Assembly (NCBI GenBank): GCA_949358305.1
Contig: OX442320.1
Coordinates: 8,262,259-8,326,258 of the forward strand
DNA from: Strigamia acuminata
Taxonomy: Eukaryota > Arthropoda > Chilopoda > Geophilomorpha > Linotaeniidae
Length of the DNA stretch: 64,000 nucleotides
Direction: 5' to 3'
How positions within the stretch are numbered: the first letter of the stretch is position 1; each line of letters opens with the position of its first letter. The notes beneath the pieces are model-generated. The model was not told the origin of the DNA. It was given only the letters and a program-made list of their open reading frames with translations, and did not search any database. The translations under genes were made by a program, and so were the position numbers. Positions 28,006 through 43,922 of this stretch are shown here, one piece after another.

Positions 28006-31000
28006 ATGGCTGACCTTCTGAATTGGGTTTATCCGGACACACATTACCAGACGGAATCGGACGAAACGGCGACGAGCGTGACGAGTAAATCGGATAGAAC
28101 GGATCGAGAGAAATCGCGCTGTCATCATTTAGTAGCCTGGTTCATGGTTTTCGCGGTGATCGTGCTCGTTTTCGGAGCCGGGCTTTTATTCGGATACTAC
28201 ATTAAATCATATGAAGCCGTAGGTATACATCGATGGACGATGAATAAATGTGTTTGTTTTTTATTTTTGTTTTGTGTGCTGCTTAGATTGTTCGCCCGAT
28301 GACCCTCCTGTGGGAAAACAGCATCCAGTTGATGATTGGAACCGGTCCCAATCAACAGGTATAAAAATGGCGATTGTTTGATCCAACTTGCGCACGGGGC
28401 CGTTGATTTCTTGCTATGCCACCGTGTTTTCTTCAAAAATTGTTGGTCGAAAAATTAAATTAAATTAAATTAAGCGATAAATTTGATTTATTTTGCGTTT
28501 TTTTTGTAGTTTGCAAAGCCAATCCACCTCCCGCGAACGCCCCGCAACATAACCGGGACTGGCGGGGCTCTGAAAGTTCTCGGCAAGTCGGGACTGTCAT
28601 CACATATCATTGCACATCGAATCCCAAGTCGCACATTTATAGAATAGTTTTGTGTGATAAGGATCTGGTGTGGCGCGTTTTAATTGAAGAAACCGGTCAA
28701 TTAATTTGTAGTAAGTCGGGATGTGAAACAGTAAACGTTCTAGCTAATTTTTTTAGTTTTTGTGGCGAGCAGAGAATAGATATCATGTTGAAACGGAATT
28801 AATGAATTACGAAGCGGCGCAAGTAACGTGCACGAAACGAGGTGGCGAACTAGTCAAAACTGGTACGCTCGAACAGGAAACGGTTTTACGAAAAGTAATA
28901 GAAAAAGGAGCCCCGAGATGTCAAAGAATATTTCTAGGTAAACATTGATGATGTATGTCAGTGGTGGGCCATGGATGAGGCAACTGAATGCATTTTTATG
29001 GGGAATAAATGCATTTTGAGCTAAAAAAAATTTCAGTTTTATGAAAAAAATTGCGTTTTTTTATGAAATAATGCATTTTTGTGAAAAAAATACATTATGG
29101 ACTAAAAATCATGCATTTTTATCTGAAGAAATGAATTTATGGACAAAAATCATGCATTTTTATCTGAAAAAATACATTATGGACTAAAAAACATGCATTT
29201 TTATCTGAAGAAATGAATTTATGGACAAAAATCATGCATTTTTATCTGAAAAAATACATTATGGACTAAAAAACATGCATTTTTATCTGAAGAAATGAAT
29301 TTATGGACAAAAATCATGCATTTTTATCTGAAAAAATGCATTTATGGACAAAAATCATGCATTTTTATCTGAAGAAATGAATTTATGGACAAAAATCATG
29401 CATTTTTATCTGAAAAAATGCATTTATGGACAAAAATCATGCATTTTTATCTGAAAAAATGCATTTATGGACAAAAATCATGCATTTTTATCTGAAAAAA
29501 TGCATTTATGGACAAAAATCATGCATTTTTATCTGAAAAAATGCATTTATGGACAAAAATCATGCATTTTTATCTAAAAAAAAATGCATTTTGCAATGAC
29601 TCAGATGCTGGAAACCTTCGGCCCGCCAATGATTGTGAGAATATAGTTTATTAATTTCAATTTCAAGAAAAATTAATTAAAGCTGAAAAGGAGGATTGGG
29701 GCGAGAGGTGGTGGTGGCTGTCCAAGTCAAAACTCGATTTAAATAAAACACATTGGTTGGAGGATTACCCGAAAGGATTCCACCGATGCGTCGTTTTAAT
29801 CCGCTCGACTATGAAATGGATGAACGAAGACTGCAGCAAGCCGCATTGTTTCATATGTGAAGAACACAGCGGCAGTTGCTTCGGATTGGGCAAATGCTTG
29901 GCGATTTCTTACCAAATGACTTTCAAATACGCCGAGATTTCTTGTTCAAACATGGCGCATACCCTAGTGTCAAACTTCCCAAACCAAGCGTCGAATATGC
30001 GCAAACTTCGGACGGCCATCGGGGCCGTCAATCCAAGTTTCTGCCCGACTTTTTTTATTGGTGAGACATGAGGTGTGATTCAATCTTCAAAAGACGAATT
30101 GATGGTTTTTATGTCATATCTTTGAGAAATCGGTTTGAAGAATTCAAATAAGAGGATCAAGATTACCATATTTCTTCGATTAAGAGTCTCCAAATTATTT
30201 AATGGAGACAACAAATTTGAGCCTATTATTCAATAAATTTCAATATTGTTAATGTATTTGAACAGAACGAATACGAGTATTGAACTATATTTGTTCTTCT
30301 TTTCTTACATTAAACAAATGTGACAACGAAAAACGGAACGTTCAACACAAATAAGAATTAGAATTGTGGCTCTTAATCGAAGAAATATTGTAAGTGAAAT
30401 TGAAATCACTAGCTGCATTCAAAAATTAAAATAACAATTTTAGTTTAACATGGGTTTAAACAAGAAATGATGTCATTTTTGGTTTAAAATTGAAGTAAAA
30501 CACAAAATATTTTAGTTTTGAATGCAGCTAGTACCTTAATTGACTTGTTCGAAGGTTACGAATCCAACTGAATCTCTGACATGGGCTTCCAAATCCCCAA
30601 ATCTTTTGAAATTTCCCAAAAACTGGACAAACTTTTACAAAAAAAATTGAACAAAAACTTATATTTTTTACTTTTTCATTCAAATAATCATCTAAATCTT
30701 TCCAAATCCCAAAAAATATACGAAAGATTCGAATCTCCGACACGCAGATTCTGATTAGATCTGCTTGTTGTACCCCGATCGTGTAGGAAGCCATCTTTTA
30801 ATTTAAGTTCAGTTTTTAGCGTGTTCAAGTGATTTAAGGAGAAAACAGTTCGTCTTTTGAAGTTTGAAAGCACCTATGGTAGAAAACACATCATTTGACA
30901 GTCAAAAGATCTCATTTTCATTAGGTCTAAGACTCAAACATCGCATTTATCGCAGTGAAGTCCGAGGTTCGACGCATCCGGAATCTCTATGGAAAAACAC

Positions 31001-31204
31001 GACGGATCTGATGAGCGATTGCATTACTTTGGACAAAGACGACGACTACAGATATTTGCACGGGGTACCGTGTGAAAGCAGGGCCTGTTCCATCTGTTTA
31101 TTCCAAGGTATGACAATTTCACAACTTTCGGTTGAAATAATTACAAAATTTCTCATTTAGGGCCGGAAAGACACGGCTTAAAAGACGTTAAACCGGATCG
31201 ATAA
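28006..31204 (+). CDS. type II membrane protein with a sushi-like domain and two C-type-lectin-like domains
   Basis: Seven exons: 28006-28222, 28287-28358, 28510-28730, 28757-28937, 29683-30060, 30925-31107, 31161-31204; phases close exactly to 431 aa. A cytosolic N terminus of about 44 residues precedes one membrane helix (LVAWFMVFAVIVLVFGAGLL). A four-Cys sushi/CCP-like module follows (CKANPPP ... YHC ... VLC ... LIC). The first lectin-like domain ends KWMNEDCSKPHCFICEEH, the classic C-terminal CTLD pattern. The second, more diverged, starts SCFGLGKC and ends CESRACSICLF. Neither shows an EPN or QPD sugar-binding motif, so calcium-dependent glycan binding is uncertain. The family suggests a cell-surface recognition receptor. 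Two donors are possible for exon 3; 28731 was chosen because 28711 breaks the frame. Confidence 0.8.
29020..29590. repeat. 41/42-bp minisatellite in lectin-gene intron
   Basis: About thirteen units alternating CATGCATTTTTATCTGAA and AAATGCATTTATGGACAAAA fill most of the intron at 28938-29682. The middle copies are nearly identical, so the expansion is recent. The repeated ATGCAT palindrome is notable. Confidence 0.9.
30168..30388. repeat. perfect 19-bp inverted repeat in lectin-gene intron
   Basis: ATATTTCTTCGATTAAGAG at 30168-30186 is exactly complementary to 30370-30388. Similarity extends weakly on both sides. It may be the ends of a short decayed element. Confidence 0.5.
30409..30531. 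mobile_element. 123-bp MITE with long terminal inverted repeats
   Basis: The left end CTAGCTGCATTCAAAA and the right end TTTTGAATGCAGCTAG are perfect inverted repeats of 16 bp, with further partial pairing inwards. The target duplication is ambiguous (CTAG or TA). No coding capacity. It sits in the intron at 30061-30924. Confidence 0.65.
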
Positions 31205-31404
31205 CAATTCATTTTTCATTATCACTGAACTTTAACATAAAAAGACAAAAATTCTATGGAATATAAACTTTACACTATTGATTTTGTAACCATCTTTACG
31301 TTTTTATTTTTTTAAATTAATTTTTTATACGACGAAAAAGAAGAGAAATTAGTGTTATAATGTTGTAAACAAACCAGTAAATTTTGTACGATTATCGACT
31401 CGTT

Positions 31405-33277
31405 TTATTCACCGGTCTCGGGGAAATTATCGGTGCCCTCGTCGTGTTTACTCTCGAGTGAAAATGGCGGGATCCGGCAATCGAACATAAAACCGTCTTC
31501 TCGCTCCATCCTAAACGTCCCCCTGGAGAAAAAAAATTAAATCTGATACAAAAAATGTTTGGGGGGAAGAAAATTACCACATATGACCACTCGGGGCTTG
31601 CAAACTAACATGGCTGCTGTATTGAAACGCCGGCTGGCCTCTCGATAATACTGGTTCCTGGATCAAATTGATTTTTAAATTTTTTTATTTTTTTTTTTGG
31701 TGCGTGAATTTACTTGTCCAACAACTCCGCGGCCTCGTACGGTCTCCAGTGTTCCTGAGAGACTGAAAATTCTCCAATGACGCTCGCGTAACTGGACAGT
31801 TTGCTCACCTAAATTCTCCAAGCGGATGCAATAACGCCACTGTTTATGTGGGATTGATAAAATTAGATTTGAATCGATTAAATCAATTATTTAGTTACAG
31901 TTGCCGTACGGTATCTTGATGCTAAATTCGTACTGCACATCTCATTCTGCGCAGACGATTTTCTAATTCCAGTTGTTATATAGCAGTATTAAGCCTAATA
32001 TTAGGCCTAATAATGCAAAAATAAGGTAAATAAACAAAAATATTTTGATACTACATTGTAAATTACTTTTAATTATGAGTTTATTGTTGTTTATTTACTT
32101 TATTTTAGCATTATTAGGCCTAATATTAGGCTTAATACTGCTAAATTACAACTGGAATTACAAAATCGTCTGCGCAGAATGGGATGCGCAGTACGAATCT
32201 AGCATCAAGATACCGTGCGCGAACTATAGTAGTTACCCAATAGACAACGGTGCTTTGAGCTTCCTGCGGATAAAAGGGCGATTTTGAGTGCATTTTGAGC
32301 GAGATGTTAAGGTTTAACTTACACGGCATCCCATGTAAAAGGGGATTACGGTCACTAGAATATTTTCAGTGGTTTCTTTGTGTACGTCCGATAATTCCAA
32401 CCACGGGTGATTTTTTTCCTGCCATGCACGCAATGTTTCTCGTGCTGAGAATGGCGGATCTATAAAAAACAAAAAAAGAAATGGATTTTTTAAAGCAAAA
32501 TTTTCTTCATACCCTTTTCATTATCACGCATTAAAAATTTATCAAAAAGCTCGTGATGTAGCGGGTGTTTTTCGGTCGTCGTGTACGGAAGAATGTCTTC
32601 GTGCGAAACATAATCTAACCCTGGAATTGCGTACAACGAACGATTGTTTTCTTGACTGGCCAAAAACGTAACCGCTTCAGCTTGCGCTCTCTGCGAAAAT
32701 CCACAAAAATGGTCAAAATTGGTATTAAAAAATAAAAATTCCATCTCTCTTACGATAAAAGGACAATCCCGGGAATCTATAAGTACTTGATAGTAAACTT
32801 GAGTTCGTCCTTTAACTTCGCGCCCAACTTGGGCATATGTCGGATTCTCTTGCTCAGTTCCAGTTCCTCTATGATAATAATAAATCTATTTAAAAAGGCA
32901 CATTACACATTACGTTTGTCGCGACTCGGTAAAACTTGTGCGTTTACTTTGTGCTCGTGTCCTTCTTGTTGCCCACATCACGGTCGTAGACTTTGGCAAA
33001 CCAAGGAAACAAAACGACGCCTCTGTAGCCAAATACTCGATGCAGAAACAACTGTCCCGTGTCGTATTTTCCTTGCTGTTTCGGTGTTTCTAGGCGACCG
33101 ACTTCGGCTAATCTGATTTTAGGAAAGGAGGTTGTGCGTTGATTATTGATTGAAGGGATTAGATCGGTTTGTTTATTACCTCGTGTATGGAGCTATCAAT
33201 TTCGGTGAGTAGCAATGCCTCATTCCACAAATTAAAGAGTCGCGAAGTATACATCGCGAAAGGAAAACCAACGACAT
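31405..33277 (-). CDS. POLDIP2: polymerase delta-interacting protein 2 (PDIP38), mitochondrial and nuclear
   Basis: Nine exons: 33180-33277, 32948-33112, 32754-32868, 32513-32690, 32323-32459, 32237-32263, 31714-31839, 31578-31657, 31405-31522; 347 aa with every phase consistent. The N terminus (Arg-rich, no acids in the first ~20) is a mitochondrial presequence. The YccV-like domain shows TGQLFLHRVFGYRGVVLFPW and GLDYVSHEDILPY. The ApaG domain shows HWRIFSLSGTLETVRGRGVV, FQYSSHVSLQAPSGHMWGTF and IPPFSLES. POLDIP2 binds DNA polymerase delta p50 and PCNA, aids PrimPol and translesion polymerases, and regulates ClpXP in mitochondria. The 27-nt exon at 32237-32263 encodes EAQSTVVYW and is required to rebuild the conserved MGxREAQ..VYWWRYC segment. 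The intron after it is almost wholly a foldback repeat. Confidence 0.97.
31893..32233. mobile_element. large foldback (inverted-repeat) element filling a POLDIP2 intron
   Basis: Arms 31910-32031 and 32087-32214 are near-perfect inverted copies of about 125 bp, with weaker pairing out to about 31893 and 32233 and a 55-nt loop. The arms carry TAATATTAGGCCTAATAAT. The right arm reaches the splice donor after the 27-nt microexon, and the whole intron is only 397 nt. The hydrophobic open frame at 32045-32287 is an accident of the repeat. Confidence 0.85.
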
Positions 33278-33722
33278 ATTCGACGATTATTCTTATTCTT
33301 CTGAGAGTACTTTGCCTGCTGTCTGGTGGCGAAAAGCAAATGTTTGGAATTACGAATTTATTTTAAATTGTGTGTTTTTGTTTTAATATTTCTTATTGTT
33401 TTATTTGTTGGAAAAATGTAACGTTTTAAAAGAAATTTGGTTTAATCGAGGATTAAATTTAAATCTTCCAGTATAGTTGTGTATAGAGATGTATAGATAG
33501 TTATATGGAAAATGGCACCAGGGGGCTATGGGCTTTTTTTTTTTTTTTTTTTTTTTAAAAAATCATACCACATTTAATAAAAATATGACTTTGTTTGTAA
33601 ATTCAAATTAAAAAATTGAAAATATGTTTCGGACTAGATAAAAAACTCGAACCGCACAAATAAAAAGCGAAAAGAAAAACCCGGAGCGCAGAATAAATCC
33701 CCAAGAAGAAAATATTTGCACT
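33278..33722. promoter_or_regulatory. divergent promoter region of POLDIP2 and HEATR6
   Basis: 445 bp between divergent start codons, so both promoters lie here. It has a long poly-T tract near 33535. No other motif is clear. Confidence 0.5.
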
Positions 33723-39267
<5,545 letters not shown>

Positions 39268-39847
39268 TATAACTTTGTAAACGTGTTGCAAAAGCTTGTT
39301 TATGTAAAACTGATATTGTATTTATGCTAGGCGAGCTTTAATTAACCCCATTTCCCTTTTTGAAATCTGCCATAATTTAAATCAAGGAAAAATAATATTA
39401 ATTTTTTTGTTTTTAATGTTTTACAAATTTAAATTCACTTATTTACGACGTTATTTAGTTATTTGGAGCAGTTAGTTTAACAAAACGAGTGTTAATTTTA
39501 CGAAAATATAACTATTTTATTTGTTGGACCCCATGTGGTGATTTTTTTTAAAAAACAATAACTTTTGAATGATTTTGTTTTATATTAAAAACATTTTATT
39601 TAAAAAAACAATTAACTTCAATTGATCATAGAGTATGAAACATTTTTCAAATATATATGTATACTATTCCATTTACAATTTAATTTTTTTTTTGTCTACA
39701 AACCCGCGGAATAAAAGTTGTGTTAATCAATGTCGTAGAATTTTTGCTAATAAACTTTGATTTGTTTGAAGATGAAAATTTAATCGAGAGAAAAATACGA
39801 ACAAAATAAAATTCAAAACAAAAAAAAAAGATTTTTCACAATTTCGC
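39268..39847. other. convergent 3' region of HEATR6 and PRKRIP1
   Basis: 580 bp of AT-rich 3' UTR sequence for both genes. No other feature is seen. Confidence 0.6.
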
Positions 39848-40525
39848 TCAACTGTCGTCGTCATTTTGCGAACTGTCGTCTGTGTCTTCACTTTCGTCCT
39901 TCGCTTTTGATTCTTCACCTGCTATTTACCGAAAAAATCAAATCAAAAACGTGTATAATTCGTTTATATATTAACAAAAAACCTGTATTTGGTTTAGATT
40001 TCTTGCATTTCAATTTCTCTTTTTTCTTAAGACGTTTGGCCCTTTTCTTGGCAGTTTTTTCGTCAGCCATTCTCTTGTTTTCTTCCAATTTGTTGTGGTA
40101 AGCGTCGTCTAAGTTCTCTCGTCGAGCTTTTTCGGTGATTAGTTTCTGTCGAGCGTATTCCCGTCTCCGAATGTGTCGATACACGTGGAATTCGCCGCTG
40201 CCAGCACCAGCACTGGATCCTGCAATTCATTTGTCCGTATAAGTCATCCTAAGTAATTCAAGCAAATTAATGCCTTAAACTTCACCCATCACATTGCGAT
40301 TGAATTCAGGCGGTGGAGGAAGCGTTTTGTCCTTATGACGCTCTGGAATTATAACGATTTTGTCCTGCAAATATAAAATGCATCAGTGTTCAATTCAAAA
40401 TTTTTTCTTAAGCTTAGTTAACTCACGGGATTTTCCATTAATTTTTCAAGCTTCAACCGTTGTACATCAGCTATATTCCTAGGAACAGTTCGAACAGTCG
40501 CAACTTTGCCTTCTTTCGACGCCAT
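39848..40525 (-). CDS. PRKRIP1: PRKR-interacting protein 1 (spliceosome-associated C114)
   Basis: Four exons: 40427-40525, 40286-40364, 39983-40219, 39848-39918; 161 aa (human 184). The protein begins MASKEGKVATVRTVPRNIAD, continues LMENPDKIVIIPERHKDKTL and PPPPEFNRNVMGSSAGAGSG, then a long basic helix (YRHIRRREYARQK ... KKRAKRLKKKEKLK) and an acidic tail. In human cells PRKRIP1 is a component of the catalytic C-complex spliceosome, where its long helix bridges U2 snRNP and step-two factors; it also binds and inhibits PKR. All family blocks are in order. It shares a divergent promoter with HVCN1. Confidence 0.95.
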
Positions 40526-41220
40526 CTTTGTATTTTGGGTAGGATAGATTCGAAAAATTGCCACCATTGTCGCTATTTTTATCAAAATCAAAATCTAATT
40601 AATTCAATATTCTTTTTTTTAGTTTTGTTTGTTTCTTTTAAAAAAAATAAACTCAAACATTAAAAAAAATCACACATTAAAAAAATTAGTTTATTAAACT
40701 CTTAACAGATGTCATCTGCACACGTAACCCCGAGAACCGGGGTCAATAGCCTCAATACAGATAAAAATTTAATCCAAACAACTCTCACACAAGGTGAGTA
40801 TATTTGAATAATAAGTTTGTTGTTTGTTGCCAGTCCTCGGGGGGGTGGATCAAGATTCCACAGTCCCAACCGCGGTTCTTTTGTTTATTATCGCAGCAAT
40901 GAGTTGACTCAGGTACGGTGGCTCAAACCACGCGCATGTCTGTCATTACTCTTTCACACACCTCTCGTCCATAAACTCGAGATAATCGTGGTATTAATTG
41001 GTCCTCACTTACGATTGGTAATTACATTTCGCACTCAATTTGAAATGACCCAACACAAATTGTGCAACACTTCATTATCGCTTGATTAGTTGAAAATTAA
41101 AAATATTCAGAAAAAAAAATTGAGTAATGCCAAAATATAATTATAAATTGTAATTTTTTTTTACCACAACTCTGATATCATCGAGATAAATTTGTAATTC
41201 TATATAAATATATTTTTAGG
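40526..41220. promoter_or_regulatory. divergent promoter region of PRKRIP1 and HVCN1 with a possible HVCN1 leader exon
   Basis: Holds both promoters. An AG-ATG at 40707-40711 opens a 28-codon frame that ends at a strong donor (AAG then GTGAGTA at 40794). If joined to the acceptor at 41218-41219 the frame stops within seven codons, so it can only be a leader or upstream ORF, not an Hv1 N terminus. The Hv1 ATG lies one base after the acceptor. Confidence 0.4.
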
Positions 41221-42142
41221 ATGGATAATCACCACAAAATAAGCGAGAACCTTGAAAAGATCATCATGAAGGACGACACGGCGAGCTCCGTAACGACCGA
41301 AGACGACCCAACTATGCAGCACGTCCACACGTTTCGTGATCGAGTTCGAGCCGTTCTCCAAAACCATAAATTTCATGTTAATCGATTTATTCCGACTGGA
41401 AAATATCCAAAAAAATAAAAATAATTTCTTAATTTTAGGTGGCTGTTATAGTTTTAGTCATTTTCGACTGTTTACTCGTTATTGGCGAACTGCTCATCGA
41501 TTTGGAATCGAAAGATCATAACAACACAATTGGAGAGGTTTGTATAAATCGATTTTTAATTAAATTTAATTAATTTTGAATATTTTTTTAAGGTACTTCA
41601 TTACTTAAGCATGACAGTGCTCGGCATCTTTCTTCTTGAGATTTTTGTCAAACTGTATGCCTACAGATTAGAGTTTTTTCTACACAAAATGGAGGTTTTA
41701 GACGCCATTGTTGTCGTAGTTTCTTTCGGATTAGATATATGTTACATGCATGCTCATTCGGCTGTCACCGGACTCGGTTTACTGATTATTTTCAGGCTGT
41801 GGAGAGTTACGAGGATTTTAAATGGTAATTGGGTTTGTTTGTTTGATTGATTTTTTTTAATGTTTTTAAATTTCAGGCATAGTTATGTCGGTAAAAATGC
41901 AAGCGGAACGACGTTTACATAAAGAAATACATGCAAAAGATGCATTGGAGCGCGAATTGGGGAAATTTCGTCGGTATTGCAGCGCTCAAGAGCGCGAAAT
42001 CGAAGCTCTTCGCGCGCTATTACGCAAAAGTGGCATTTCGGAAGGAGAAATGATCGCTCGATCGCCCGCAACAGTGAATACAATGGATGTGATCGCCGAA
42101 GTGAATCATTTCAACGAAATGAATGAAAAAGAAGCGATGTAA
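41221..42142 (+). CDS. HVCN1: voltage-gated proton channel Hv1
   Basis: Four coding exons: 41221-41376, 41439-41537, 41593-41824, 41877-42142; 250 aa (human 273). The four-helix voltage-sensor domain is complete. S1 has the selectivity Asp in VIFDCLLVIGEL. S2 starts VLHYLSMTVLG with the external Zn2+-site His. S3 is MEVLDAIVVVVSFGLDI. The S3-S4 loop has HAH, giving the second Zn2+-site His. S4 is FRLWRVTRILNG with three gating Arg. The cytosolic tail (ERRLHKEI ... CSAQEREIEALRALLRK) is the coiled coil that dimerises the channel. Hv1 extrudes protons during the phagocyte oxidative burst and sets pH in sperm and eggs. AATAAA lies at 42472-42477. Confidence 0.97.
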
Positions 42143-42506
42143 TTAAACGTTTCTACTTGGGAGACGAACTTTGGTGCTATTTATGCACGTATAATATATA
42201 TTTTCTAATCTAAAAATTTGAAAAATACACATAAAAGGCAATAATAACTAGCAATAATTCATACTTTGTATATTTGATCGAAGTGTCGTAGGTGCTAGAG
42301 ATATCCGACTGTTTAGGACAATCAAGAAAGTACAAAATAAGCGAAAAAATAAATAAAAATACGTGTAGGTTTAAATTAATTTTACTTAAAATTTAGATAT
42401 GTAGAGTTTTATTTACATTTTAATCAAGTTATGTGATTTATATTTATATTTTTATAATTAAATTTTATGCAAATAAATACAAATCGTGTTATATTCTGCT
42501 TTGATT
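42143..42506. other. 3' region facing HVCN1 and the RhoGAP-like gene
   Basis: 364 bp of AT-rich 3' UTR. An AATAAA on the plus strand at 42472-42477 is only 30 bp from the stop codon of the opposing gene, so the transcripts probably overlap. Confidence 0.6.
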
Positions 42507-43642
42507 TCATTGGTAGGGATTAAATAATCTGAAAGATCTCTCGAAGGTGTGTCGGATTTTAAACGCGGAGTGCGGCGGGTACAAGTTGTCTAATTCGCGG
42601 CCGTAGATTTCGTCGGCAAAACACACGACAAACGTCAGGAAAACTTTGTCGATTCCGTCCAGCTGAAATAAAAAGGTGAAAACGAAATAATTTGGGGGTT
42701 TTTGGGGATTTTTGAAGAATATTTTTATTACTATCTTTTTGGATTTGGGTCTACTCAACGCCTTTCCTTTGGATCGCATTAAACTCGGCCCGAGGAAATC
42801 GAGGATCGAAATTAGCCGCTCGAATTGGATCCTTTTTCGTCGCTTATCCTTCGATGCTTCGCGTATAACCAACACGAGATGTCGGAAGAAGTTCTTTTCA
42901 GTTGGTGTCATGTTGAGCGACTCTAAACTATTTTTTTTTTCGATAAATTAAGAAATTATTTGATGATTTGTCGACTCACCTTAGGATTTCTTGCGCCATT
43001 GCTTTAATTTTAGGTTCCGTTAAAGAATCTTCGCTGAAAAAGCGGTAGCAAATGTTTTTCCATTTTTCCGTGTCCAAAACCGGGTATGGAAGATGTTTTA
43101 AATAGTTCTAAATTTTAAAAATATTGTTTTTTTAAATTATTTTGCGATTTATTTCAATTTTTCGAACCCTGAGTGCAGCTAATGCGGCGCTCTCCGAGTA
43201 CTGGCACATTGGGAAACGTCGTTTGCTTTTAAGCCTTGATTTTAATTCCTTGTACTCTCCTTCCTGTACTGGACATAACGGCACTAAAGTGTGGACCTGA
43301 GATGCATTGACGTATAAATACAGAAGTAATGACTAAAAATAAATAAAATAAAATAAAAATTAATATTTAATCAAAAATCCAATTTTTCTTACAAACATTG
43401 AGTTTTTCAGGCAGTTTGTCATCTGAACACACACGACCCAAACTCTTTCCAAACCTCAAACTGCAAATAAGAAAAATTAATGCAATTTTAAGTGAATAAA
43501 CCAAAATGGCGGCCGATTAAAAAACCATCTATTCGTTTAATTGATTTTAATGAGTTATTGCTCTCACCTTTTCGCTTTTCTACACTGAATTTTGGAATTC
43601 TGATTTGCCGAGCGAAATTCGAAATTCTTTATCTGCATTCAT
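42507..43642 (-). CDS. small RhoGAP-fold protein, probably catalytically inactive
   Basis: Six exons: 43584-43642, 43397-43460, 43168-43332, 42980-43107, 42732-42927, 42507-42662; phases close to 255 aa. The order resembles a RhoGAP domain: FGKSLGRVC at the start, an ALRNYLKHLPYPVL segment like the family's LRELPEPLL, a helix IKAMAQEIL, then FFRHLVLVIREAS and ILDFLGPSLMRSK, like the family's HL..V and FGP.LLR motifs. The usual GIFRxxG with the arginine finger is not seen; the equivalent stretch reads HTLVPLCPVQEGEYK. If right, it could bind a Rho GTPase without hydrolysis. The exact subfamily is not recognised. Its start codon is 280 bp from that of the calmodulin-like gene, with an X-box between. 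Confidence 0.55.
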
Positions 43643-43718
43643 GAGAAAAAGCGATGCATTCTGTGAAGGAATGTGACCATAGAAACAGCTGATCATCGAT
43701 GCACGGCCACAGCTGCCT

Positions 43719-43732
43719 GTTGCCAAGCAACC
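43719..43732. promoter_or_regulatory. X-box (RFX site) between divergent genes
   Basis: GTTGCCAAGCAACC is an almost perfect palindromic RFX binding site of the kind found at ciliary gene promoters. It is midway between the start codons of the RhoGAP-like and calmodulin-like genes and could drive both. Confidence 0.55.
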
Positions 43733-43922
43733 AGCGTATATCAAGTTGTAAATTACACTTCACACACCTTTCACGTTTTTATTGATCGTTCGCGGTGGGG
43801 ATAGAACGGAAAATACGTGATATAAAGTCGATCCACTTCTCCGTACATTTAATGAATTTACCAACAGATGGCGCTTGATTTATGATCTCGTTCTCGCCTG
43901 TCCTGCATCACTTTTAAATCTC

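Noticed and set aside
29020-29590. Possible CRISPR-like array
   Set aside because: Units are contiguous tandem copies without unique spacers, in a eukaryotic intron.
32045-32287. Hydrophobic 80-residue open frame
   Set aside because: It lies wholly in the foldback arm and a POLDIP2 intron; its sequence is dictated by the inverted repeat.
40709-40793. Possible coding first exon of HVCN1
   Set aside because: Splicing it to 41220 puts a stop codon seven codons downstream; the frame does not join the channel.
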